DNA from: Prosthecobacter sp.
GTDB lineage: Bacteria > Verrucomicrobiota > Verrucomicrobiia > Verrucomicrobiales > Verrucomicrobiaceae
Assembly (NCBI GenBank): GCA_019186985.1
Contig: JABARQ010000011.1
Span: 174,006-238,005, forward strand
Length of the DNA stretch: 64,000 bases
Reading direction: 5' to 3'
Part shown: positions 42,852 through 52,737 of the stretch, one piece after another
How the letters are laid out: the number at the start of each line of letters is the position of its first letter
How positions within the stretch are numbered: the stretch's first letter is position 1
Notes under the pieces: generated by a model
The model's input: only the letters and a program-made list of their open reading frames with translations
Databases searched by the model: none
Told to the model about the DNA's origin: nothing
Made by a program: the position numbers and the translations under genes

Positions 42852-43862
42852 ATGAGCAACAACCCCGCAAAAAAGATCATCAACGACCCCCTGAAATGCG
42901 CCGACGAACTCTTTGAAGGCCTGGTGCTTGCCTATGACGGCAAGGCGCGCCGTGTGGGCAAGCGTTCGATCGTCATGAACGACCTGAGGCCGGATGCCCC
43001 CGCGCTGCTGGTCGGCGGCGGCGCCGGTCACGAGCCGATCTATCACGGCCTCGTCGGCAGGGGCATGGCCGATGGCGCGGCCGTCGGCGACATCTTTGCG
43101 GCGCCGCCTCCTGACATCGTGCTGGAGGCCACCCAGGCGGTGAACCGCGGCAAGGGTGTGCTTTACCTTTATGGCAACTACGCCGGTGACGTGATGAACT
43201 TCGACATCGGCGCCGAACTGGCCGCCGACGAGGGCATCACCGTGAAGACCGTGATCATCAACGATGATGTCGCCTCGGCTCCCGTGGACAAGAAGCAGAA
43301 CCGCCGCGGTGTCGGCGGACTGGTGCCCATCACCAAGCTCGCAGGCGCAGCCGCCACCCAGGTCGATTCGCTGGATGAACTGGCCAGGATCGCCCAGAAG
43401 GCGGTGGACATGACCCGCACCGTCGGCGTCTCCACCAAGCCCGGCTCCATCCCCGCCACCGGCGCCCCCACCTTTGAACTGGCTGACGACGTGATCGGCC
43501 TCGGCATGGGCATCCATGGTGAGAAGGGCGTCGGCCTGATCCCCATGTGCACGGCGGACGAGCTCGCCCCCAAGATGCTGGACATTTTGTTCGGCGATGA
43601 CCTGCCCCTGAACGCCGGTGACGAGATTGTCTTCTTTGTGAACAGCCTGGGTTCGACCCACATGATGGAGCTTCTCATCCTTCTGCGCGCCGCCCGTCCG
43701 ATCCTGGAGGCGCGCGGCCTGAAGGTGCATCAGACGATCGTCGACAGCATCGTCACCTGCCAGGAGATGGCCGGTGTGAGCTTCAGCATCACCAAGCTGG
43801 ACGCCGAGCTGAAGAAGCTCTGGGACCTGCCCTGCGAAAGCGTCGGCTACACGAAGCTTTGA
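42852..43862 (+). CDS. dhaK: Dihydroxyacetone kinase DhaK-subunit protein
   Basis: This 336-residue protein matches DhaK: LLVGGGAGHEPIYHGLVG, GVLYLYGNYAGDVMNFD, and the substrate-binding histidine in LGMGIHGEKGVG that forms a hemiaminal with dihydroxyacetone. It begins with a short N-terminal stretch (MSNNPAKKIINDP). DhaK normally needs DhaL plus DhaM (or is fused to DhaL); no such partner is in the window. A hairpin terminator candidate follows the gene. Confidence 0.94.
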   Translation: MSNNPAKKIINDPLKCADELFEGLVLAYDGKARRVGKRSIVMNDLRPDAPALLVGGGAGHEPIYHGLVGRGMADGAAVGDIFAAPPPDIVLEATQAVNRGKGVLYLYGNYAGDVMNFDIGAELAADEGITVKTVIINDDVASAPVDKKQNRRGVGGLVPITKLAGAAATQVDSLDELARIAQKAVDMTRTVGVSTKPGSIPATGAPTFELADDVIGLGMGIHGEKGVGLIPMCTADELAPKMLDILFGDDLPLNAGDEIVFFVNSLGSTHMMELLILLRAARPILEARGLKVHQTIVDSIVTCQEMAGVSFSITKLDAELKKLWDLPCESVGYTKL

Positions 43863-43891
43863 TCTGAAGCCTGGGAGAAATTCATCCTTGA

Positions 43892-43924
43892 GGGCGTCCT
43901 GGCCACCAGCCCGGGCGCCCATTT
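43892..43924 (+). terminator. Probable terminator after dhaK
   Basis: An 8-bp GC-rich stem (43892-43899 with 43913-43920, one T-G pair) with a 13-nt loop is followed by ATTTTC. The tail is short, so termination may be partial. Confidence 0.5.
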
Positions 43925-44001
43925 TCATTCACAGCCGTTAAATCCGTCCGCCGAGGCAACTGTTCGCCGTTTGAACGACGTAAAGCTGAATCAACCGTTC
44001 C

Positions 44002-44523
44002 ATGAAAATCCTCGCCGCACTCCTCGCCATGACATCCGCCTGCATCGCAGCCGACCTTCAGGGCATTCCGCTCAAGACCATCGAAGGCAAGGACGCCTCG
44101 CTGAAGGATTATGCCGGCAAGGTGGTGCTGATCGTCAACGTCGCCTCGGAATGCGGCTACACGGGGCAGTACGCCGGACTGCAGGCACTGCATGCCAAAT
44201 ATGCTGAAAAGGGGTTCGCCGTGCTCGGCTTCCCCTGCAACGACTTCGGCGGCCAGGAACCAGGAAGTGAGGCGGAGATCCGCCAGTTCTGCACCAGCCG
44301 CTACCAGGTCACGTTTCCCATGTTCGCCAAGGTGTCCATCACGGGCTCTGACAAGCATCCGCTGTGGGCGGCCCTGACGGCCGGGGGTGAGGTCCAGTGG
44401 AACTTTGAAAAGTTTCTTGTCGGCAAGGACGGGGCGCTCATCCGGCGTTTTGGCTCAGATGCCGAGCCCGAGGGCGGCGAGATTGAATCCTCCGTGAAGG
44501 CCGCTCTCGGATTGCCGAACTAA
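44002..44523 (+). CDS. Exported glutathione peroxidase-like thiol peroxidase
   Basis: This 173-residue protein has a signal peptide (MKILAALLAMTSACIAADLQ) and the GPx fold: the peroxidatic cysteine in VNVASECGYTGQYAGLQ, the conserved FPCNDFGGQEPGSEAEI and the Trp-Asn motif WNFEKFLVGKDG. The active-site residue is Cys, not selenocysteine. It detoxifies peroxides in the periplasm, most likely through a thioredoxin-type donor. It ends 64 nt before uvrA. Confidence 0.92.
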   Translation: MKILAALLAMTSACIAADLQGIPLKTIEGKDASLKDYAGKVVLIVNVASECGYTGQYAGLQALHAKYAEKGFAVLGFPCNDFGGQEPGSEAEIRQFCTSRYQVTFPMFAKVSITGSDKHPLWAALTAGGEVQWNFEKFLVGKDGALIRRFGSDAEPEGGEIESSVKAALGLPN

Positions 44524-44526
44524 AAC

Positions 44527-44540
44527 TATTCAAAAGAACA
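44527..44540. promoter_or_regulatory. Candidate LexA box upstream of uvrA
   Basis: TATTC-AAAA-GAACA lies just after the peroxidase stop and ends 47 nt before the uvrA ATG. It differs at one base from TGTTC-N4-GAACA, the LexA motif that I recall being reported for Verrucomicrobia. uvrA is a classic SOS gene. Confidence 0.5.
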
Positions 44541-44587
44541 GCTAATTGGTTGCGCGAGGCGTGTCCAGGGTCTAGCAGCGTTTTTCC

Positions 44588-47500
44588 ATGCCCAAGAAGA
44601 AAGACACCGCCGTCGCCAGGCACGTCGTGAGCGCGGCCCCTGATGCCATCCAGGTCCGCGGAGCCCGGCAGAACAACCTGCGGGGCGTCGACCTCGACAT
44701 CCCCCTCGGCAGGCTGTGCGTGGTCACGGGGCCAAGCGGCAGCGGCAAGTCATCACTGGCCTTCGACACGGTCTATGCCGAGGGGCAGAGGAGGTATGTC
44801 GAGACCTTCTCGCCCTACACCCGGCAGTTCTTTGAGCGCATGGACAAGCCGAAGGTGGATGCGATTCACGGCATCCCTCCGGCGATCGCCATCGAGCAGG
44901 TCAACAACATCCGCTCCACCCGCAGCACCGTCGGCACGATCACGGAGATCAATGACTATCTGAAGATGCTGTTTCCCCGGCTCGCCGAGGCGGCCTGTCC
45001 TGAGTGTGGAAGGCCGGTGCGGCCTGAAACGCCGGAAACCATCCTGAACGACCTGCTTGGACTGCACGCGGGCAGGAATGCGCTTGTCACCTTTGGCGTC
45101 GCCGTGCCCAAGGACACGGGCGCCGGCGACTTCTTTCCCTTTCTTCAGTCCCAGGGATACCTCAGGCTCTGGATCTATGGGGAGGTTTTCCGGACGGATG
45201 AACCTGACTCGTTCAGGGGCCGCGGTCTGCCGGCGGTCGTCCAGGTGGTCCAGGACCGCCTGTCCCTTGAGGCACGGAACAGATCCCGGCTTTCCGAGGC
45301 TGTGGAAGCAGCCCTCAGGCTCGGCAAGGGAACCCTGAAGGTTGTCCTGGAAGGGGGCGGCGGAGGCAAGGATTTCGAAACTTTAAGTTATTCCAATGAC
45401 TGGCGCTGCGCCGGCTGCGACCTTTCGCTGCCTGCGCCGACGCCGGGCCTGTTTTCCTTCAACAGCCCGATTGGCGCCTGCCCGGCCTGCAAGGGCTTTG
45501 GACGAACCCTCGGCCTGGACCTTCGCAAGGCGATGCCGGACGAGTCCCTGGGCATCCGGGAGGGGCTGGTGAAGGCCTTTTCCGGCAGCACCTATCAGGA
45601 GAGCCAGGATGACCTTGAACGTGCGGCCCGGCGCAAGGGGGTGGATCTCGACACCCCTTTTTGTGATCTTCCTGCGGAACAGCAGAAGTGGATCATCGAA
45701 GGCGATGACCGTGATCCTGAAAAGGCCTGGAGCCAGGGCCTTTGGTATGGCGTCCGAGGTTTCTTCAAATGGCTCGAAGCCAGGGCCTACAAGATGCATG
45801 TGCGGGTCTTTCTGAGCCGCTACCGGGCCTACACGACCTGCATGGAATGCGACGGGGGAAGGTTGAAGAAGGAGGCGTTCCATTACCGGATGGCAGGCCG
45901 CACCATCGCCGACCTGTGGAACCTGCCCGTGACCGGACTGCTGCCGCTGATCCAGGGGCTTCCCGCGGTGGATAACGCAACCGCGATGCTGCGCGATGAA
46001 ATCGCCAGCCGCCTCAGCTACCTCGAACGCGCCGGCCTTGGTTACGTGCACCTGGACCGGCAGACCCGCACCTTGAGCGGCGGCGAGCTTCAGCGCGTGA
46101 ACCTGACGACCTGCCTTGGCGCCAGCCTGGTGAACACGCTTTTTGTTCTCGACGAGCCAAGCATCGGCCTGCATCCGCGTGACATCGGCCGCCTGATCGG
46201 TGTCATGGAGGGGTTGCGGGACAAGGGCAACACGCTGCTCGTGGTCGAGCATGAGGAAAGTGTCATGCGTGCGGCGGACCACCTGATCGAGATCGGGCCC
46301 GGCCGCGGCGACAAGGGCGGCGAACTTGTCTATTCAGGCCCCCTGGACGGTCTGCTGTTCAAGAGGGGATCGCTGACCGGCGAATATCTGTCCGGCATCA
46401 AGTGCGTTCCTGTTCCGGAGAAAAGGAGGCAGGTCGCTGATTCCAAGCTTCTGGCGCCGGGATCCCGCGGCACGCAGGCAGGGATGCTGTCCATCCGGGG
46501 CGCGCGTCAGAACAACCTCAGGAACATCGACATCGACCTGCCGCTTGGCGCGTTTTGCTGCATCACCGGAGTCTCCGGCTCCGGCAAGAGCACGCTCATC
46601 CACGAGGTGCTGTACCGGAACCTGCAGCGGCTGCGGGGCGAGGTTTGTGAAGATGAGCCCGGGCGGGTGCGCAGCATCACCGGCCTTGAGCACATCAGCC
46701 AGGTCGTGATGGTGGACCAGTCGCCCCTGGCCAGGACGCCGAGGAGCACGCCCGCCGTCTATGTCGGCGCCTTTGATGCGATCCGGCAGCTCTTTGCCGA
46801 AGGCGACGATGCACGCGCGCTTGGAATCACCGCCGGCTTTTTCTCCTTCAACAGCGGCGAGGGCCGCTGCGAACGCTGCTGGGGAACAGGCTACGAGAAG
46901 ATCGAGATGCAGTTTCTCAGCGACCTCTTCGTCACCTGTCCCGAGTGCGAGGGGCGTCGCTACCAGCCCCATGCGCTGAAGGTGCTGCTGCATGGCCGAA
47001 GCATTCATGACGTGCTGGGCATGACGGTGGAGGAGGCCGCAGGCTTCTTCAGAGGACCTGAGTTTGTGAAGGCGAAAAAGGCCGCCCAGGTCGCCGGGCA
47101 GCTTGCCGTCCTGGCCGAGGCCGGACTGGGCTATCTGAAGCTCGGCCAGCCGCTCAACACCCTGTCGGGAGGCGAGGCTCAGCGGCTGAAGCTGGTGGGT
47201 CACCTGATTGAATCCGCCGAACAGCGGCAGTCCGACGGACGCACCAGCCTGCTGCTTCTGGACGAGCCGACAACAGGCCTGCATTTTGATGACATCGCCC
47301 TGCTTGTGAAGCTGCTGCAGAGGCTGGTGGATGAAGGCAGCAGCCTGGTTGTCATCGAGCACAACCTGGATGTCATCCAATGCGCCGACTGGATCATCGA
47401 CCTTGGGCCTGACGGTGGCGCCGCCGGCGGCCAGGTGGTGGCGACGGGGACGCCCGAAGCCGTCGCGGAGGTGAAGGAGTCATGGACGGGCAGGTATCTT

Positions 47501-50302
47501 CGCGAGAAGTTTGAAATGCGCACGTCGGATGCAAAGGGAACCGTGATGGAGCGTTCGGTCCGAAAACCGGCGAAGGCCGCCCCCGCCGTAATCCAGGCGA
47601 CCAACGCCATCTCCATCCGGGGTGCCCGGGAGCACAACCTGAAGAACATCTCCATCGACATACCGCGCGACCAGTTTGTGGTGGTCACGGGCCTGAGCGG
47701 CAGCGGCAAGTCCACGCTGGCCTTTGACCTGGTGTTTGCCGAAGGGCAGAGGCGGTTCCTGGACTCGATGTCCGTCTATGCGCGCACCTTTGTGGAGCAG
47801 ATGGAGAAGCCGGAGGTGGACCTCATCAGCGGCGTGCCGCCGACCGTGGCGATCGAGCAGCGCATCTCACGCGGCGGCGGCAAGAGCACCGTGGCCACCG
47901 TCACGGAAGTCTGGCATTTCCTGCGCCTGTTGTTCGCGAAGCTGGGCACGCAGCACTGTCCGAAATGTGACGTGCCCGTGGTGAGCCAGAGCGCCACGGC
48001 GATCACGCAGACCATTGCCACGCATTTGAAGAGGGAGGGCGTGCACCTGCTTGCACCGTTGATCAAGGCAAGGAAGGGCTTTCACACCGACGTGGCTGAA
48101 AACGCCCGCAGACAGGGCGTCGAGACCCTGCTGGTTGACGGTGCGTTTGCCGACACGGCGGGCTTCAAGCCGCTGGCCAGGTTCAAGGAGCACAGCATCG
48201 ACGCCGTGGTCGCCCGGCTGCCGAAGGCGATGCCGGTCATCGAGCTGAGGCCGCTGGTGGAGAAGGCGCTGAAGATGGGGCGGGGCACGCTGAAGCTCCG
48301 GTTTGCCGACAAGAAGACGCAGGTGCTGAGCACGCAGATGAGCTGTCCGAAGTGCGACCTCAGCTTCGAGGAGCTGGACCCGCGCCTGTTCAGCTTCAAC
48401 AGCCCGCACGGCTGGTGCCCGCACTGCCGCGGCTTCGGGTTCGTGGTCAGCGAGCACGGGGCGACCCCGCACCGTGATGACATTTCGAAGCTTGAGGCCG
48501 AGCTTGAGGAGGAGCGTCGTCTCACCCTGCGGGAGGATGGCGAAGAGGAGGGCCGTGAACGTGTGCCCTGCGTCGATTGTGGCGGCAGCCGCCTGAACCA
48601 GACGGCCATGTTTGTGAAGCTGGAAGGAAAGGCCCGTGCAACGCAGCTGCGGATTCATGACATCAACGGGCTTTCCGCCGAGGAGGCCGGGCGCCAGGTC
48701 GCCAAACTGAGCTTCACCGGCACGCAGGCGGAGATTTCCAGGGACATCCTGGCGGAGATCCGCCAGCGGCTGCATTTCATGAAGGAGGTCGGGCTTGGCT
48801 ACCTCCAGCTCAACCGCAGCGCCGACACGCTTTCCGGTGGCGAGGCCCAGCGCATCCGCCTGGCCGCGCAGCTTGGCTCCAACCTGCGCGGAGTTCTGTA
48901 TGTCCTCGACGAACCCACGATCGGGCTGCATCCCCGTGACAACGAACGGCTGCTGAACACCCTGTCCGCCCTGCGTGACAAGGGCAACAGCCTGCTCGTG
49001 GTCGAGCACGATGACGAGACCATGCGGCGCGCCGACACCATCATCGACCTCGGGCCCGGGGCAGGGCGCTTTGGCGGCGAGGTGATCAGCCAGGGCAGCC
49101 TGGGGCACATCCTCAAGGATGCCGCCAGCGTCACCGGCAGGGAGCTGCGTTCGCCGTTGAAGCATCCGCTGCACGGAAAAAGGCGGCCGCTGCCTGCGCC
49201 GAACAAAAAGGATGGCTGGCTTGCCATCGAAGGGGCCTCCGCCAACAACCTGCGCGGCATCAGCGTCCGCATTCCCACGGGACGGCTCACCGTCATCACC
49301 GGCGTCAGCGGCAGCGGCAAGAGCACCTTCATGCACAGCGTCCTGCTGCCGGCCGCCAGACAAGCCCTGGTCAGGGGCCGGAAGCCGGCACGCGGCGGCG
49401 CCCATCCATGGAAAAGCGTCGCAGGGTTTGAACAGCTCGCCGCGGTTCATGAGGTGGACCAGTCGCCCATCGGCAAGACCTCGCGCTCCTGTCCGGCGAC
49501 CTATGTGGGAATCCTGGACGACATCCGGAAGCTGTTCGCCCAGCTTCCGGCGTCCAGGGCGCGCGGTTATGATGCAGGACGATTTTCCTTCAACACCGAG
49601 GGCGGCCGCTGTGAGGCCTGCCAGGGAAATGGCGAGATCAAGGTGGAGATGAACTTCCTGCCAACGACCCGCGTTCCCTGTGAATCCTGCCGCGGGCTGC
49701 GCTTCAACAGCGCGACGCTGGAGGTGGGGTACAACGGCAAAAACATCGGTGATGTCCTGCGCATGAGCATCGCCGAGGCGGCCGAGTTTTTCGCCAGCCA
49801 GCCCAGGATTGCGCGCCCGCTGCAGCTGCTGGCGGACACAGGTGTGGGATACCTTCAGCTTGGCCAGCCCAGCCCGACCCTGAGCGGAGGCGAGGCGCAG
49901 CGTATGAAGCTGGTGACCGAGCTGAACGTCGGGCAGGGGAAGACCATCACCCAGAAGCTGCGCGGGCTGAAGACGGAGAAGCGCAACCTTTACCTGATTG
50001 AAGAACCGACCATCGGACTGCACATGAGCGACGTGGCGCGTCTGATCGACGTCCTGCACCGCCTGGTCGATGAAGGACACACGGTGGTCGTGATCGAGCA
50101 TCATCCTGATGTTTTTGCCGAGGCTGACTATCTGCTCGACATCGGGCCGGAGGCAGGTGCGGAAGGAGGTCGTCTCGTGGCTTCCGGCACGCCGGAGGAG
50201 GTCGCTAAACACAAGACGAGTGTCACGGCCCCCTTCCTTCGAAAGGTGCTTCAAGCGCCTGTTGTCACCACAGCCAGAAAGTCGCGGGCGGCCCGTCCTT
50301 GA
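44588..50302 (+). CDS. uvrA: Tandem (double-length) UvrA excinuclease subunit
   Basis: This 1904-residue protein is two UvrA units in one frame. Walker A motifs lie near residues 48 (GPSGSGKSS), 660, 1035 and 1571, and LSGGE signatures near 496 ([10 protein letters not shown]), 858, 1414 and 1764, so all four ABC modules look intact. Each half has its own zinc modules: CPECGRPV near 138 and [11 protein letters not shown] ... CPEC in half 1; CPKCDVPV and CEACQGNG ... CESC in half 2. UvrA scans DNA for lesions and loads UvrB; normal UvrA (about 940 residues) acts as a dimer, so this chain may form a built-in dimer. Chlamydial UvrA is also double-length. A LexA-like site lies upstream. The last 38 nt overlap the convergent lipoprotein gene. 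Confidence 0.95.
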   Translation: MPKKKDTAVARHVVSAAPDAIQVRGARQNNLRGVDLDIPLGRLCVVTGPSGSGKSSLAFDTVYAEGQRRYVETFSPYTRQFFERMDKPKVDAIHGIPPAIAIEQVNNIRSTRSTVGTITEINDYLKMLFPRLAEAACPECGRPVRPETPETILNDLLGLHAGRNALVTFGVAVPKDTGAGDFFPFLQSQGYLRLWIYGEVFRTDEPDSFRGRGLPAVVQVVQDRLSLEARNRSRLSEAVEAALRLGKGTLKVVLEGGGGGKDFETLSYSNDWRCAGCDLSLPAPTPGLFSFNSPIGACPACKGFGRTLGLDLRKAMPDESLGIREGLVKAFSGSTYQESQDDLERAARRKGVDLDTPFCDLPAEQQKWIIEGDDRDPEKAWSQGLWYGVRGFFKWLEARAYKMHVRVFLSRYRAYTTCMECDGGRLKKEAFHYRMAGRTIADLWNLPVTGLLPLIQGLPAVDNATAMLRDEIASRLSYLERAGLGYVHLDRQTRTLSGGELQRVNLTTCLGASLVNTLFVLDEPSIGLHPRDIGRLIGVMEGLRDKGNTLLVVEHEESVMRAADHLIEIGPGRGDKGGELVYSGPLDGLLFKRGSLTGEYLSGIKCVPVPEKRRQVADSKLLAPGSRGTQAGMLSIRGARQNNLRNIDIDLPLGAFCCITGVSGSGKSTLIHEVLYRNLQRLRGEVCEDEPGRVRSITGLEHISQVVMVDQSPLARTPRSTPAVYVGAFDAIRQLFAEGDDARALGITAGFFSFNSGEGRCERCWGTGYEKIEMQFLSDLFVTCPECEGRRYQPHALKVLLHGRSIHDVLGMTVEEAAGFFRGPEFVKAKKAAQVAGQLAVLAEAGLGYLKLGQPLNTLSGGEAQRLKLVGHLIESAEQRQSDGRTSLLLLDEPTTGLHFDDIALLVKLLQRLVDEGSSLVVIEHNLDVIQCADWIIDLGPDGGAAGGQVVATGTPEAVAEVKESWTGRYLREKFEMRTSDAKGTVMERSVRKPAKAAPAVIQATNAISIRGAREHNLKNISIDIPRDQFVVVTGLSGSGKSTLAFDLVFAEGQRRFLDSMSVYARTFVEQMEKPEVDLISGVPPTVAIEQRISRGGGKSTVATVTEVWHFLRLLFAKLGTQHCPKCDVPVVSQSATAITQTIATHLKREGVHLLAPLIKARKGFHTDVAENARRQGVETLLVDGAFADTAGFKPLARFKEHSIDAVVARLPKAMPVIELRPLVEKALKMGRGTLKLRFADKKTQVLSTQMSCPKCDLSFEELDPRLFSFNSPHGWCPHCRGFGFVVSEHGATPHRDDISKLEAELEEERRLTLREDGEEEGRERVPCVDCGGSRLNQTAMFVKLEGKARATQLRIHDINGLSAEEAGRQVAKLSFTGTQAEISRDILAEIRQRLHFMKEVGLGYLQLNRSADTLSGGEAQRIRLAAQLGSNLRGVLYVLDEPTIGLHPRDNERLLNTLSALRDKGNSLLVVEHDDETMRRADTIIDLGPGAGRFGGEVISQGSLGHILKDAASVTGRELRSPLKHPLHGKRRPLPAPNKKDGWLAIEGASANNLRGISVRIPTGRLTVITGVSGSGKSTFMHSVLLPAARQALVRGRKPARGGAHPWKSVAGFEQLAAVHEVDQSPIGKTSRSCPATYVGILDDIRKLFAQLPASRARGYDAGRFSFNTEGGRCEACQGNGEIKVEMNFLPTTRVPCESCRGLRFNSATLEVGYNGKNIGDVLRMSIAEAAEFFASQPRIARPLQLLADTGVGYLQLGQPSPTLSGGEAQRMKLVTELNVGQGKTITQKLRGLKTEKRNLYLIEEPTIGLHMSDVARLIDVLHRLVDEGHTVVVIEHHPDVFAEADYLLDIGPEAGAEGGRLVASGTPEEVAKHKTSVTAPFLRKVLQAPVVTTARKSRAARP

Positions 50303-51035
50303 CGGCGGATTTCGCCTCGTTGCGCACGACTTCCTCGATCTGCTCCGCCCATTCACGGCAGGCCTTTCGGAAGTAGGAGTAGGTGGTGTAGTCGTGAACG
50401 TAAAGGATGATGCCGGAACGGTTCTGCTCGGCGTCCGCAAATTCATAAAGCACCTGGCCGGTGCCCTCGTCGCGCAGCCGGCCTTCAATGGCCATGTAAC
50501 CCTTGAGCTTGTGGGAGATGGCGGTCTCCGCCCCCGGCCACAGGAGGATGTTGATGCCCTTCCGCATCAGGCCGCCGAAGATGGAGTTGGGGTTGAACTC
50601 GGTGATCGCCAGCTCCAGCACGAGCGAGTACTTGTCAGGGGCCGCGACCACCTCCCGCCTGTCCTCGGGTGCGAGCCGGAATGACTTGCTGACCTCCGAG
50701 TGAAGGTAGCCTGCGAGCTTGCGCACGTTTTTGAGCCGGGACTTTTCACTGACCTCGATCTTCGAAAGGGGCCGGGTCATCGGCCGGAGGTGATCCAGGT
50801 TGACCGGGGCGATGTGGATGTGAGGCCGTTTCTCCGCCTGCGCCCAGGCCTTGGGATCCTTGTTCTTCCAGTCCTGAAGGAAGGGGGACTTCGAAGCATC
50901 CGTCCTTTTCAGCCCGCCCGCATGGGTGAGGAAGGGGGAGGGCTGGGCGGGGAAGGCCTTGGCCAGGCGCTGGGCGGAACGGCAGGAGGGAATGAGAATC
51001 AGGGCGATGAGGGCGATGCAAAGGCGGACTGTCAT
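50265..51035 (-). CDS. Uncharacterised lipoprotein, DUF3313-like
   Basis: From the ATG at 51035 this 256-residue protein has a signal peptide with a lipobox-like ILIPSC (C18), so it is probably lipidated. The mature part (YSLVLELAITEFNPNSIFGG, AIEGRLRDEGTGQVLYEFADAE) resembles DUF3313-type lipoproteins, but I recognise no proven function. Its 3' end overlaps the uvrA end by 38 nt. The binding-protein gene is 40 nt upstream on the same strand. Confidence 0.7.
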   Translation of the reverse strand: MTVRLCIALIALILIPSCRSAQRLAKAFPAQPSPFLTHAGGLKRTDASKSPFLQDWKNKDPKAWAQAEKRPHIHIAPVNLDHLRPMTRPLSKIEVSEKSRLKNVRKLAGYLHSEVSKSFRLAPEDRREVVAAPDKYSLVLELAITEFNPNSIFGGLMRKGINILLWPGAETAISHKLKGYMAIEGRLRDEGTGQVLYEFADAEQNRSGIILYVHDYTTYSYFRKACREWAEQIEEVVRNEAKSAVKDGPPATFWLW

Positions 51036-51075
51036 CGGTCGTTGGTCAGGTTGGGATGAGATGAAACGCGGCCCG

Positions 51076-52728
51076 TCACCGGCCTTGTCGCGCGAGTTTG
51101 GCGGCTGTTGAATAATTATTGCGGAATACGCCGCCCAGGCGGCGTGAGAGGCGGGTTTCGGCGATCTTGTCACGGGTTCTCAACGTGGAGGCGATGCCGC
51201 CCAGGGCCTCGTCGTAGGAAGCCTCGTCGAGGTCGTGAAAGGCCTCCAGGGCTGCTGCCGGGAAGTCATGGGATGCAAGCTCATGCCAGGCCTGCTTCTG
51301 CTCCGCATGAGCATCGACGCAAAGCACCCGGAGCAGAAAGCGCAGGGGAGAGAAGGCTGCCGCCGTCCACGAGGGGTGATACACGAACGCACCAGCCTTT
51401 TCGTAGGGCATCTCTCCGGCGTCGTTCATGAAGCGCAGGTGGCCGGGGGTGTAAAGATCACGGCGCACGGGCAGGCGTCTAAGGGCGTGCCTGTCCGGCC
51501 CGCCCGGGCTTCCAGGGCGGTAAGTCCAGAGCTTCTGCCCGTTCTCGCCCAGGACAAACTCGATGAACGCGGTGGCAAGCTCCGGATCTGGAGAACCGCG
51601 CATCAGGGCGATGGGATCCACGCTGATCGAGGTGCCGCCCACGGGCATGACGAACCCTACCCTTGAGCTGCCGTCGCTGCGTCGTACGGACTCCTCCGCC
51701 GCACGTCCGTAGAAGTCGATGCACATGCCTGCGGCGGCATCGCCCCTCAGGACATCCAGGGGAATCTTGGTCGAGGTGTCGCTGAAGTAACGGGCGTTGG
51801 CGCTGATGCGCTGAATCAACGCCAGCCCCTTTTCCCAGCCTCTCGCCACGGCTGTTTTCTCAATTTGTTCGGCGCTGCCTCCGTCCGGAGCTGCTGAAAG
51901 CCGCGCAAGCTCCGCCTGCATCTGCTGCTGGATGAGCATTTCAAAGGCCTTGGTCACCGAGCTGCTGCGGCCGGGATCCGCCAGGGCCACCATGCCCTGC
52001 AGGCGCGGATCAGCGAGGTCGTCCCAATGTTCGGGATCCCTGGCGATGCCGAGGCGTCGCAGGACGTCGCGGTTGAACACGATGCCGAAGCTCGACAGGC
52101 AGGTGCCGCACCAGCGCTCCTTGGCGTCACGGAAGGGCTCGCCGCCGAGGACCTCGGGGATGACCGCTTCGGTGAACCAGTCCGGATGCTTCCGCCGCAC
52201 CTCCTCCAGGCCGGTGCCCGGCCCCTGGCTGCTGACCAGCGTTCCAGCGTCCGCCTGAAGCTGGAAGTCGAAGGCTCCTCCGCCAAAGAAGAGATCGACT
52301 CCGATGCCGGCGTCCGAGCTTAGAAATGCCGCCCTTGCGGCATCCCCCGCAGGAGCCCTGGCGCTCATGAATGACTGGGCGGTTTCAGCCGACCAGGGCC
52401 GCTTCAGATCATGGGTCCAATGTCGTTGGAACGCGGCCGTGTATTCCGACTTGATCATCACGGCGATTTCAGAAGTGCCGCCCGGCACGCGCCAGTCGAT
52501 GAACACGGTCTGGCCGGTGCGTGCCTTCCAGTCGCGCGCGAAGGCCCGGCCGAACTCCTCGCGGATCTGCTCATGATGCGGAGTCACGACCACCAGCCGC
52601 CGGTCATGCCTTGACGGGGCCGTGCTTTCCCGGGGCTTCAGCAGGAACGGGCCGAGAAGGGTGATGAGCATGGCCGCGAAAACGACCGTCTCCTTTCTCC
52701 AGGCCGGTGATGTTGCGCTCGGGTCCAT
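51076..52728 (-). CDS. Extracellular ABC-type substrate-binding protein
   Basis: This 550-residue protein has an N-terminal membrane segment (VVFAAMLITLLGPFLL) and a family 1-like binding-protein core: VVVTPHHEQIREEFGRAFA, VLGGEPFRDAKERWCGTCLS, ADPGRSSSVTKAFEML and AAGMCIDFYGRAAEES. Such proteins bind iron, polyamines or other small solutes. A C-terminal helical extension of about 120 residues is unusual for the family. No ABC permease or ATPase is adjacent. It starts 9 nt after the dgt stop, so the pair is probably co-transcribed. Confidence 0.85.
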   Translation of the reverse strand: MDPSATSPAWRKETVVFAAMLITLLGPFLLKPRESTAPSRHDRRLVVVTPHHEQIREEFGRAFARDWKARTGQTVFIDWRVPGGTSEIAVMIKSEYTAAFQRHWTHDLKRPWSAETAQSFMSARAPAGDAARAAFLSSDAGIGVDLFFGGGAFDFQLQADAGTLVSSQGPGTGLEEVRRKHPDWFTEAVIPEVLGGEPFRDAKERWCGTCLSSFGIVFNRDVLRRLGIARDPEHWDDLADPRLQGMVALADPGRSSSVTKAFEMLIQQQMQAELARLSAAPDGGSAEQIEKTAVARGWEKGLALIQRISANARYFSDTSTKIPLDVLRGDAAAGMCIDFYGRAAEESVRRSDGSSRVGFVMPVGGTSISVDPIALMRGSPDPELATAFIEFVLGENGQKLWTYRPGSPGGPDRHALRRLPVRRDLYTPGHLRFMNDAGEMPYEKAGAFVYHPSWTAAAFSPLRFLLRVLCVDAHAEQKQAWHELASHDFPAAALEAFHDLDEASYDEALGGIASTLRTRDKIAETRLSRRLGGVFRNNYSTAAKLARQGR

Positions 52729-52737
52729 GCCTGTGCC

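Noticed and set aside
47867..50488. An 873-residue frame on the minus strand under uvrA
   Set aside because: UvrA motifs are fully conserved on the plus strand and the minus frame shows no domain; it is a GC-rich shadow.
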